Shown here piece by piece: positions 1 to 5,264 of a stretch of 5,264 bases of DNA. Where the stretch lies: positions 1-5,264 of the forward strand of contig DGYJ01000102.1 in NCBI GenBank assembly GCA_002396665.1, in the 5' to 3' direction. A model generated the notes under the pieces. That model was not told where the DNA came from and did no database searches. It saw nothing but the letters and a program-made list of their open reading frames with translations. This DNA is from Bdellovibrionaceae bacterium UBA5009 (GTDB lineage: Bacteria > Bdellovibrionota > Bdellovibrionia > Bdellovibrionales > Bdellovibrionaceae). Each line of letters opens with the position of its first letter. Positions within the stretch are counted from its first letter, which is position 1. The position numbers were made by a program, and so were the translations under genes.

Positions 1-922
1 TGGACCCACCACTTGTGGCGCCTGCTCCAACCAGGGTATGAATTTCGTCAATAAACAAAATAATATTTTTTCTTTTTTTAATTTCTTTAAGAACACCTTT
101 TAGACGACCTTCGAAATCACCGCGAAATTTTGACCCCGCCAACATGGATCCTAAATCCAAGGCATAAATGATTTTGTTTTTAAGAGCTTCTGCGACTTCG
201 CCTTTGACTATTTTTTGGGCCAAGCCTTCAATCAAGGCTGTTTTGCCAACCCCGGGTTCTCCGATCAATAGGGGATTATTCTTTGTTCGTCGAAGAAGAA
301 CTTGCTGCAGTCTTTCGACAATGTCTTCGCGACCAATCAAGGGGTCAATCAAGCCATCAATGGCTTTTTGATTAAGGTTAGTGCAAAAACTATCCAGTGG
401 ATTGTTGTCTTCCTGAGGTGACTCGGATTCATCAGTTCCTGCAGGGCTTAGACTTTTATTTTCGCCATCGTCCTTGCTGAGTCCATGGGAAATAAAATTA
501 ATCAGGTCAAATTGTGTTAAGCCCTGTTCTTGTAAAGCATAGGTTGCAGGGGAATCTGTTTCGTAGAAAAAACAAACTAAAAGTGTTCCTTCGTTGATTT
601 GATTTTTGCCAGCATTACGAATTTGCAGTGCTGCTCTTTGAACCAAGCGATGACTGGCCAGTGTAAATTCTGGGGTCCAATGTTCAAAGCCACCGTAGGC
701 TTCCAGTTGTTCTTCGCCGATCAAGGGGAAATCTTTTAAAGTTTTTTGCAGATTTTTACGAAGTTTTTGAACATTCACTTTACAAGCTTCTAGAATTTCA
801 ACCACCTTGGGCGAAGACGAAAGCGCCAACAGCAGATGCTCCATGGTGACAAACTCATGCTTTCTTTTTTTTGCATCTTCTGTGGCTTCTGCAAACTTTC
901 GTTCCAATTCTTTTGTGAGCAT
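1..922 (-). CDS. clpA: ATP-dependent Clp protease ATP-binding subunit ClpA (5' part; runs off left edge)
   Basis: ClpA is a cytoplasmic AAA+ unfoldase that feeds proteins to the ClpP peptidase. Only the first 307 codons are present; the gene continues beyond position 1. The protein starts [10 protein letters not shown] and has a Clp N domain at about residues 1-145, the docking site for ClpS. An acidic, Ser/Pro-rich linker follows at about 155-180. The first AAA+ module then begins, with Walker A GEPGVGKT at residues 221-228 (K227) and Walker B around FIDEIH (D292, E293), followed by GAGATSGG just before the edge. These motifs lie within a few residues of their places in E. coli ClpA. The ClpA call over ClpB or ClpC rests on the N domain, the short linker and clpS immediately upstream. 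The ATG is preceded by AAGGAGAG about 4 bases away, a strong ribosome binding site. The gap to the clpS stop is 32 bases, so the two genes are probably co-transcribed. The second AAA+ domain and the ClpP-binding loop cannot be seen. Confidence 0.96.
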   Translation of the reverse strand, partial: MLTKELERKFAEATEDAKKRKHEFVTMEHLLLALSSSPKVVEILEACKVNVQKLRKNLQKTLKDFPLIGEEQLEAYGGFEHWTPEFTLASHRLVQRAALQIRNAGKNQINEGTLLVCFFYETDSPATYALQEQGLTQFDLINFISHGLSKDDGENKSLSPAGTDESESPQEDNNPLDSFCTNLNQKAIDGLIDPLIGREDIVERLQQVLLRRTKNNPLLIGEPGVGKTALIEGLAQKIVKGEVAEALKNKIIYALDLGSMLAGSKFRGDFEGRLKGVLKEIKKRKNIILFIDEIHTLVGAGATSGGS

Positions 923-954
923 GGTGCTCTCCTTGTTTAAACGTGTTCGAGAAC

Positions 955-1296
955 TTAAGTTGTTTCTTCGTAGGTGCTTTTGAGTGGGTACTGACTCATT
1001 TGCGCAAACTGATTGACCTGCATCACTTTCATTTCAGCTAATTCATGGTGGTAAATCCCAGCCACTCCAGAACCTTTTTGATGCACATCCAACATGACTT
1101 TGATGGCTTCCTCTTCACTTTTTCCAAAAAAGCGTTTGATGACTAGAACGACAAAATCCATTGGGGTGTAATCATCATTCAGCAGAATCACCGCATACAT
1201 TTTTGGTTTGTCGACACGGGATTCGACATCGACAAGGACTCCGCCCTGGGATCCGGGCGATCCAGAATTTGGTGAGTCATTTTTTTGATTCGACAT
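955..1296 (-). CDS. clpS: ATP-dependent Clp protease adaptor protein ClpS
   Basis: ClpS is a small cytoplasmic adaptor that binds proteins with destabilising N-terminal residues and delivers them to the ClpA N domain (N-end rule). The 113-aa protein has a disordered, Ser/Gly/Pro-rich N-terminal tail of about 30 residues, which in the family engages the ClpA pore. The core follows: [13 protein letters not shown] at residues 38-50, then [16 protein letters not shown] at 67-82, and AEMKV near 87-91. N40, D41, D42, M46 and H72 match the residues that form the N-degron pocket in characterised ClpS proteins. Length is close to the usual 100-120 aa. The chosen ATG has GGAG 11 bases upstream. The frame stays open upstream to about 1452 with another ATG at 1353, but that start has no good ribosome binding site and would give an atypical extension. 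No convincing promoter was found for this gene. clpA follows after 32 bases. Confidence 0.96.
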   Translation of the reverse strand: MSNQKNDSPNSGSPGSQGGVLVDVESRVDKPKMYAVILLNDDYTPMDFVVLVIKRFFGKSEEEAIKVMLDVHQKGSGVAGIYHHELAEMKVMQVNQFAQMSQYPLKSTYEETT

Positions 1297-1357
1297 TTTA
1301 ATAAAAACTCCAGCGCTGTACAAAGCTTGTGTTCCTTTCTTTATTGTGGACATTTTT

Positions 1358-1386
1358 TTGATTTTGTCCAGCCGAACTGTTAAGAT
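1358..1386 (+). promoter_or_regulatory. Predicted sigma70-type promoter for the PhoX-like gene
   Basis: TTGATT (1358-1363) is separated by exactly 17 bases from TAAGAT (1381-1386). Each hexamer matches consensus at 4 of 6 positions, and a TG sits in the extended -10 position (TGTTAAGAT). Transcription would start near 1393, leaving a leader of about 50 bases before the ATG at 1445. The promoter lies in the 148-bp gap between divergent clpS and the PhoX-like gene. This is a prediction from sequence only. Confidence 0.5.
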
Positions 1387-1444
1387 TTTGTTAGAATGCA
1401 ACTTGGCTAGACAAGGCTTTGATTTTAGAGCTAGCCTATTCCCC

Positions 1445-3079
1445 ATGAACAATAAAAAAATTGATCTCCAACGTCGTCAATTCCTTCAATTCATGGGTCG
1501 TAGTGCAGGCTTGGGGCTCGCAGCCCAGGTGTTTGCCGTAGAATCTTTTGCAAAATTGAATTCAAATTCGAATGAAAAATCAAAAAGAACATCTGCTATC
1601 GTTAACAAAAACGAATCCATCATCGAAGAAATAAAAAGTCTTCAAGCAACAGATGTTGATGATGTCTTGTTAGCGCCAGGACTTACTTACCAGGTTGTTG
1701 TTTCCTGGAAAGACGATTTAAATGAAAATTTAAAATTTGGATTTAACAATGATTATACAGCATTTATACCTCTGGATGAAAAGAAACCTTCTGAGGGGAT
1801 ATTGTGGGTCAATCATGAATCAACACCTCCGCGAGCAGTCAGTGGTTTTGATTACAAAAAAGGTGGCAAGAAAACCAAAGAACAGGCGCTCACTGAGCAA
1901 GAAAATATTGGTGGAAGTCTTGTTCATATCCAAGAAAAAAATGGTCGTTGGCAAATTGTCAAAAACTCTAAGTACAATCGGCGCATCACGGGGCAAACAG
2001 AAATTCCATTTGTCAGCGATCTTCCGATCCAGGGTTCAATGAACGCGATTGGAACCTTGGCAAATTGTGCGGGTGGGGTCACGCCATGGAAAACAATTTT
2101 AACCTGTGAAGAAAATTTTCAAGATTATTACGGGGAAGTTCATTTTACTAAAAATGAAAAAGGCGAATGGATTCGAAGTCACGAGTGGACAAAAAATGAT
2201 AGTTCTTGGTCCGAGCATTTCGATTATCCGCCAGAGCATTATGGTTGGGTGGTCGAAGTTAATCCAAAAACTGGAGATGCAAAGAAATTGACTTCTCTTG
2301 GGCGATTTTCCCATGAGGGGGCGACCTGTGTTCGTGCCAAAGATGGACGTGTTGTTGTTTACATGGGTGACGACGCCGAAAATCAGTATATTTATAAATT
2401 TATTTCAGATCATAAAGACAGTCTTGAAAAAGGGACATTGTACGTTGCTCACATTGAGTCTGGGAAATGGTTGCCACTGACTTTGGAAAATCCAAAATTA
2501 AAAGGTCAATTTAAAAACATGACAGAACTTTTGATTCGGACTCGGGATGCGGCTAAGATGCTTGGGGCCACAGAAATGGATCGCCCAGAAGATTGTGAAA
2601 TTGATCCACAAACAAATTCGATTTTAATCGCACTGACAATGAATAAGGGGAAAAATCGCCCCCACGGATCTATTTTAAAAATAGAAGAAAAAAATAAAGA
2701 TTTTTTATCTTTGGATTTTAAGGCCGAAACTTTTTTAAATGGTGGCAAAGAAAATGGTTTTATTTGTCCTGATAATCTGGCTTTTGATTCGAAGGGAAAT
2801 CTTTGGTTTACAAATGATATTTCGAATAAGGATTTGAATATGGGAAGCTATGCAGAATTCGGAAATAATTCTTTATTTTATGTTCCAATGTCTGGCCCCC
2901 AGGCAGGCAAAGTCTTCCGCCAAATGTCTTCGCCCAAGGGCGCCGAATTTACTGGGCCCAGTTTTTCAGCCGATGGTAAGACCTTGTTTTTAAGTGTTCA
3001 AGGTCCAATTGGTAACTGGCCTAAAAATGGTGGGCCTGCGCCATCTGTCATTGCCGTGAAGGGTGATTTGATTGGTTAG
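1445..3079 (+). CDS. Tat-exported PhoX/DUF839 family protein (putative alkaline phosphatase)
   Basis: Members of this family include PhoX, a periplasmic calcium- and iron-dependent alkaline phosphatase that releases phosphate from organic esters. The 544-aa protein starts with a twin-arginine signal: QRRQFLQ at residues 9-15, a weakly hydrophobic stretch at about 16-32, and a possible cleavage after A36 (SFA). This implies export of a folded, metal-loaded protein. Family-type motifs follow in order: WVNHE near 120; GGVTPWKTILTCEEN ending at N224 (C221, E222, E223); RFSHEGA at 287-293; MGDDAENQYIYKF at 307-319; DRPEDCE at 379-385; CPDNLAFD at 441-448; and GPSFSADGKTLFLSVQ near the C terminus. 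The beta-propeller-like pattern and the Cys-Glu-Glu motif agree with metal-dependent PhoX relatives. It is shorter than the best-known PhoX enzymes, and the usual C-terminal QHPG reads QGPI here, so phosphatase activity is inferred. The start at 1445 is chosen because it gives a normal Tat n-region; its ribosome binding site is weak. A GTG at 1346 in the same frame would bury the signal. Confidence 0.88.
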   Translation: MNNKKIDLQRRQFLQFMGRSAGLGLAAQVFAVESFAKLNSNSNEKSKRTSAIVNKNESIIEEIKSLQATDVDDVLLAPGLTYQVVVSWKDDLNENLKFGFNNDYTAFIPLDEKKPSEGILWVNHESTPPRAVSGFDYKKGGKKTKEQALTEQENIGGSLVHIQEKNGRWQIVKNSKYNRRITGQTEIPFVSDLPIQGSMNAIGTLANCAGGVTPWKTILTCEENFQDYYGEVHFTKNEKGEWIRSHEWTKNDSSWSEHFDYPPEHYGWVVEVNPKTGDAKKLTSLGRFSHEGATCVRAKDGRVVVYMGDDAENQYIYKFISDHKDSLEKGTLYVAHIESGKWLPLTLENPKLKGQFKNMTELLIRTRDAAKMLGATEMDRPEDCEIDPQTNSILIALTMNKGKNRPHGSILKIEEKNKDFLSLDFKAETFLNGGKENGFICPDNLAFDSKGNLWFTNDISNKDLNMGSYAEFGNNSLFYVPMSGPQAGKVFRQMSSPKGAEFTGPSFSADGKTLFLSVQGPIGNWPKNGGPAPSVIAVKGDLIG

Positions 3080-3109
3080 TCATTGGTCTGTCATCGGTCA
3101 GTGCTAACC
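3074..3109 (+). other. Hairpin overlapping the PhoX-like stop codon, containing an 11-bp imperfect tandem repeat
   Basis: GGTTAG (3074-3079, containing the TAG stop) can pair with CTAACC (3104-3109). Past a one-base bulge at 3080, CATTG (3081-3085) can pair with CAGTG (3099-3103), with one G-T wobble. This gives about 11 pairs around a 13-base loop. The segment also holds two adjacent copies of an 11-mer, GTCATTGGTCT (3079-3089) and GTCATCGGTCA (3090-3100). A short T-run at about 3118-3122 lies some 8 bases past the stem, which is far for a classical terminator. It may be an attenuator, a 3'-end stabiliser or chance. Confidence 0.35.
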
Positions 3110-3149
3110 CATCTGCATTTTTAAATGTTAAATCACAACAAACTCTAGC

Positions 3150-3181
3150 CTGGACAGGTCCAAGGTCCAGTTCGATTTTTT
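3150..3181 (+). terminator. Possible rho-independent terminator after the PhoX-like gene
   Basis: CTGGAC (3150-3155) and GTCCAG (3165-3170) form a 6-bp perfect stem with a 9-base loop. TTCGA and then a run of six T (3176-3181) follow. The stem is short and the T-run starts a few bases late, so the call is moderate. It lies 70 bases past the PhoX-like stop and before the cyclase gene, which fits separate transcription units. Confidence 0.45.
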
Positions 3182-3247
3182 AAGACTCTTATTTGGCGCA
3201 AAATTTCCGATAGGCTATTTGATGTTGGCATAAGTTGGGCCCTCATC

Positions 3248-3264
3248 GGGGGAGAGCTTTTTTG
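3248..3264 (+). promoter_or_regulatory. Ribosome binding site fixing a TTG start for the diguanylate cyclase
   Basis: GGGGGAG (3248-3254) lies 7 bases before an in-frame TTG at 3262. The first in-frame ATG falls well inside the PAS domain, and the more upstream TTG at 3235 has no comparable purine run in front of it. This favours initiation at 3262, with TTG read as Met. Confidence 0.7.
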
Positions 3265-4611
3265 GATTTCCATTTCTTTGACCATGTTTACGATGCAGTT
3301 GTTGTCTATGATGAAAATGGTTTGATTACTTATTGTAATCATTCTTTTTCAGAGTTGGCAGGGATATCGCCCACCCGAATGATTGGCAAATCCAATTTGA
3401 CAAAGGTATTCTATGAAATCGAAGGCGAAGCCTTAAATATGGAAGATTTTGTCGATCACACGGAAGCCACGAACACAAAGTTGATTCGCTTTAAAACTAA
3501 AAGTATAGAAGATGGTTCTGGGCAGTTTTCGATTTCGCCGATGATTATAAATCAAAAAAAATATTTTGTTTTTGTATTGCGTGATCTATCTGTCGAGCAA
3601 GAACTTCAGCGCAAGTATCGTCGCGAAATGGGCCTTAAGGATAAAAAAATTGAAGAGATGAATTCTTTAATTCAGCTTTTGCAAAAAATTCGTCTAGTGA
3701 AAGAGCCCCGAAAAATTTTGGAAGAGTTTTTAAAGCATGTGCTTGAGCAATACAACTTAAGTGTTGGCTTTATTAAAGAAGATGCAAATCAAATCTTTAA
3801 AATTGCGAACAAGGGGCAATCGGCCCTGGGTTCTAATTATGATTTGTTGGTTGAAAAAATTAAAGAGTTTAAGCAGATTAAAGAGTACTGGCAAATTGGC
3901 CGACCTGGTTTGACTGATCTTGGCTTAATGAATTCTCCGAATCCAAATTTATACAGTTTGGTGGGGGTTCCCTTTATCACAAGTCAAAAAAATAAGTTTG
4001 AAATTTACATTCCAATTCCAACGATTGATAAGGCAAGGGCCTTTGATCATCAAAGGGTTCTAACTCTTTCTGAACAGTTGGCCATGGTGATCGATAATAT
4101 GGCTTTAGAGAAGTTGTCGATTTATGATGATCTGACAAAGCTGTTCAATGCCCGATATTTTCGTGAAAAAATGGACGAGATGACCACTTTGCATAAGTCC
4201 CTGACTTTGATTTTGATGGATATCGACTTCTTTAAAAAGGTAAATGATACCTACGGACATGCGGGTGGCGATGCCGTGCTGTCTGTTGTTGGGCGCATAC
4301 TCAAAGAGGCCGGCGAAAAAGAGAACAAGGACAATGTGGTGGCCCGTGTTGGTGGTGAAGAATTTGCCATTCTGATGCCAGGCAGAACCGTTGAGCAGGC
4401 AGAAAAATTAGCCACATATATTGGTAATATTGCCCGTGGCGAAGTTATTCCATTCGACGACAAAGAAATCAAAGTGACCATGAGTTTTGGTGTATCGGAT
4501 TGGAATCCTAATAAATATAATGTGCGTGAATTTTATAAGCGCGCAGATGCGGCTTTGTATGATTCAAAACGCAATGGCCGCGATAGAGTCACTATACTAA
4601 AAAGCGCTTAG
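3262..4611 (+). CDS. PAS-GAF-like-GGDEF protein, probable diguanylate cyclase
   Basis: The product is predicted to make the second messenger cyclic di-GMP from two GTP. The 449-aa protein has no signal peptide or membrane segment, so it is probably cytoplasmic. A PAS sensor fold covers about residues 1-112 (VYDENGLITYCNHSFSELAG is a typical PAS start). A charged helix or coiled coil follows at about 113-145, then a region at about 140-285 that looks GAF-like, though this is less certain. The GGDEF domain spans about 287-449: YDDLTKLFN at 288-296, metal-binding D320 in MDIDFFKKVND, and YGHAGGD at 331-337. The active loop is RVGGEEF, with GGEEF at 364-368. GGEEF is a catalytically competent signature. 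The RxxD inhibitory motif expected just before it is missing: the R and D positions are N355 and N358. The gene starts at TTG with a strong ribosome binding site. It ends 227 bases before a pilin gene. The signal sensed by the PAS and GAF-like parts is unknown, and no EAL or HD-GYP domain is attached. Confidence 0.93.
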   Translation: MDFHFFDHVYDAVVVYDENGLITYCNHSFSELAGISPTRMIGKSNLTKVFYEIEGEALNMEDFVDHTEATNTKLIRFKTKSIEDGSGQFSISPMIINQKKYFVFVLRDLSVEQELQRKYRREMGLKDKKIEEMNSLIQLLQKIRLVKEPRKILEEFLKHVLEQYNLSVGFIKEDANQIFKIANKGQSALGSNYDLLVEKIKEFKQIKEYWQIGRPGLTDLGLMNSPNPNLYSLVGVPFITSQKNKFEIYIPIPTIDKARAFDHQRVLTLSEQLAMVIDNMALEKLSIYDDLTKLFNARYFREKMDEMTTLHKSLTLILMDIDFFKKVNDTYGHAGGDAVLSVVGRILKEAGEKENKDNVVARVGGEEFAILMPGRTVEQAEKLATYIGNIARGEVIPFDDKEIKVTMSFGVSDWNPNKYNVREFYKRADAALYDSKRNGRDRVTILKSA

Positions 4612-4628
4612 CTCTGGCCCTAGGTCTT

Positions 4629-4650
4629 AGCTTTGTATTTTTACAAAGTT
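4629..4650 (+). other. AT-rich hairpin downstream of the diguanylate cyclase gene
   Basis: CTTTGTA (4631-4637) and TACAAAG (4642-4648) form a perfect 7-bp stem with a TTTT loop, extendable by a G-T and an A-T pair. It lies 18 bases past the cyclase stop. No T-run follows and the stem is AT-rich, so it is a poor intrinsic terminator. It could be a 3'-end structure of the transcript. Confidence 0.3.
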
Positions 4651-4755
4651 GATATTAAGTGATGTAAACTAAAACAGTGTATCATAATAGAACGTTTTTA
4701 AAATTCGAAAAATGCAATCCAAAGTTTCAAAATAAGACGTAAAATAAAAGATCAC

Positions 4756-4783
4756 TTGTAAAGAAATTTGGCTTGTGTAGAAT
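4756..4783 (+). promoter_or_regulatory. Predicted sigma70-type promoter for the pilin gene
   Basis: TTGTAA (4756-4761, 4 of 6 consensus) is followed after 16 bases by TAGAAT (4778-4783, 5 of 6 consensus). The start point would be near 4790, giving a leader of about 50 bases to the pilin ATG. The rest of the 227-bp gap (4612-4838) is AT-rich with no supported gene. No good sigma54 site (TGGCAC-N5-TTGC) was found, although many pilA genes elsewhere use one. Confidence 0.5.
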
Positions 4784-4838
4784 TTATGACTGAGGCGAAT
4801 CATTTTTATTGATATTAATTTATCACAGGAGAAACCCC

Positions 4839-5264
4839 ATGAACGTAAAAACAATGAAGAATTCATTAACATCTAACAAAGGCTTTTCGCTTGTCGAATT
4901 GATGGTGGTTGTTGCTATCATCGGTATCCTGGCTGCGATCGCTGTTCCAAACGTCAACAAGTACATGTTGAAATCGCGACAAAGTGAAGTGAAAACGAAT
5001 TTGGCGAGTTTGTATGCTGTTGAAAAGGCAACGTTCACAGAGTATACAATGTATACAACAAACCTTGATGGAATGAATTACACTCCAGAAGGATCTATTA
5101 GATATAATGTTGGTTTTGCTGGTGACGGCGCTGCCCAAGCCACAGGAAGTACTCCCAATGGAATGCTTGCTGGAGCTGATAACTTTGCATTGTATGAAAC
5201 TGCTGCGCTAGGAAGATGTGTTACAACTGGTGTTTGCACATTGCATCCGACATCGCCATGGGTG
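4839..5264 (+). CDS. pilA: Type IV pilin, PilA-like (3' end beyond window)
   Basis: Type IV pilins are inner-membrane precursors that are cleaved and N-methylated by the prepilin peptidase PilD, then polymerised into surface fibres for adhesion and twitching. The first 142 codons are present and the frame is open at the right edge. A 15-residue basic leader ends NKG and is cut before F16, giving mature FSLVELMVVV with the key glutamate at mature position 5 (E20 of the precursor). The hydrophobic helix runs to about residue 36, then VPNVNKYMLKSRQSEVKTNL continues the amphipathic alpha1 helix, as in major type IVa pilins. Y81-F93 contains a PEG...RYNVGF stretch of the kind seen in pilins of Bdellovibrio-like and related bacteria (from memory, not searched). 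C127 and C133 are close together and may form a short disulfide loop. AGGAG at 4827-4831 sits 7 bases before the ATG. A minor pilin or type II pseudopilin is possible, but the short leader and alpha1 pattern favour PilA. Confidence 0.92.
   Translation, partial: MNVKTMKNSLTSNKGFSLVELMVVVAIIGILAAIAVPNVNKYMLKSRQSEVKTNLASLYAVEKATFTEYTMYTTNLDGMNYTPEGSIRYNVGFAGDGAAQATGSTPNGMLAGADNFALYETAALGRCVTTGVCTLHPTSPWV

Noticed and set aside
168..371. Plus-strand 67-codon open frame
   Set aside because: It is antisense to the conserved ClpA AAA+ region and has no ribosome binding site or family features.
1297..1452. An N-terminally extended ClpS, since the frame is open upstream of 1296
   Set aside because: The ATG at 1296 has a GGAG and gives a typical 113-aa ClpS; the extension overlaps the PhoX-like start and lacks ribosome binding sites or family resemblance.
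3176..3222. A flagellar sigma28-type promoter, because CCGATA occurs at 3209-3214 upstream of the cyclase
   Set aside because: No TAAA-type -35 element lies at the required distance of about 15 bases.
4821..4838. A partial c-di-GMP riboswitch (GEMM-like), because CACAGGAGAAACC resembles its conserved core and a cyclase is upstream
   Set aside because: The stretch is simply the ribosome binding site abutting the ATG; the paired helices and second conserved half of the aptamer are absent.
5042..5056. GTATAC-AAT-GTATAC repeat
   Set aside because: It lies inside the pilin codons and is explained by the Tyr-Thr-Met-Tyr-Thr coding sequence; no sign of a site function.
4669..5138. Minus-strand open frames of 67-90 codons over the pilin gene and its leader
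   Set aside because: They lie opposite the clear pilin coding sequence or its upstream gap, show no recognisable protein features and lack good start signals.

Overview
The window is chromosomal sequence from a Gram-negative bacterium. The most likely source is a Bdellovibrio-like or other former 'deltaproteobacterial' lineage. This is inferred from a clpS-clpA pair, a Tat-exported PhoX-like protein and a type IV pilin whose motifs resemble pilins of that group. The DNA is AT-leaning (low 40s % GC by eye, not computed). No rRNA, tRNA, CRISPR array, insertion sequence or phage gene was seen, and species cannot be fixed from this window alone.

Layout. Positions 1-1296 (minus strand) hold a clpS-clpA operon. 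ClpS (955-1296) is the N-degron adaptor. ClpA (1-922) is the AAA+ unfoldase and runs off the left edge after 307 codons. A 148-bp divergent intergenic region follows, carrying a good sigma70-type promoter reading rightward. Positions 1445-3079 (plus) encode a 544-aa PhoX/DUF839 family protein with a twin-arginine signal peptide. It is followed by two possible hairpins, one ending in a T-run. Positions 3262-4611 (plus) encode a 449-aa PAS-(GAF-like)-GGDEF diguanylate cyclase, best started at a TTG codon with a strong Shine-Dalgarno sequence. An AT-rich 227-bp gap with a probable promoter precedes a type IV pilin gene (4839 to beyond the right edge), of which 142 codons are present.

How the genes relate. 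ClpS and ClpA act together: ClpS hands N-degron substrates to ClpA for degradation by ClpP, which is not in the window. The PhoX-like protein, the cyclase and the pilin each appear to have their own transcription signals, so they look like neighbours and not one operon. Cyclic di-GMP often controls pilus and surface behaviour, so the cyclase-pilin adjacency is suggestive, but the sequence does not show a functional link.

No new biological system was found. The points most worth checking are the cyclase's intact GGEEF active site without a recognisable RxxD inhibitory site, its TTG start, the compact clpS/phoX divergent promoter region, and the hairpin overlapping the phoX-like stop codon.
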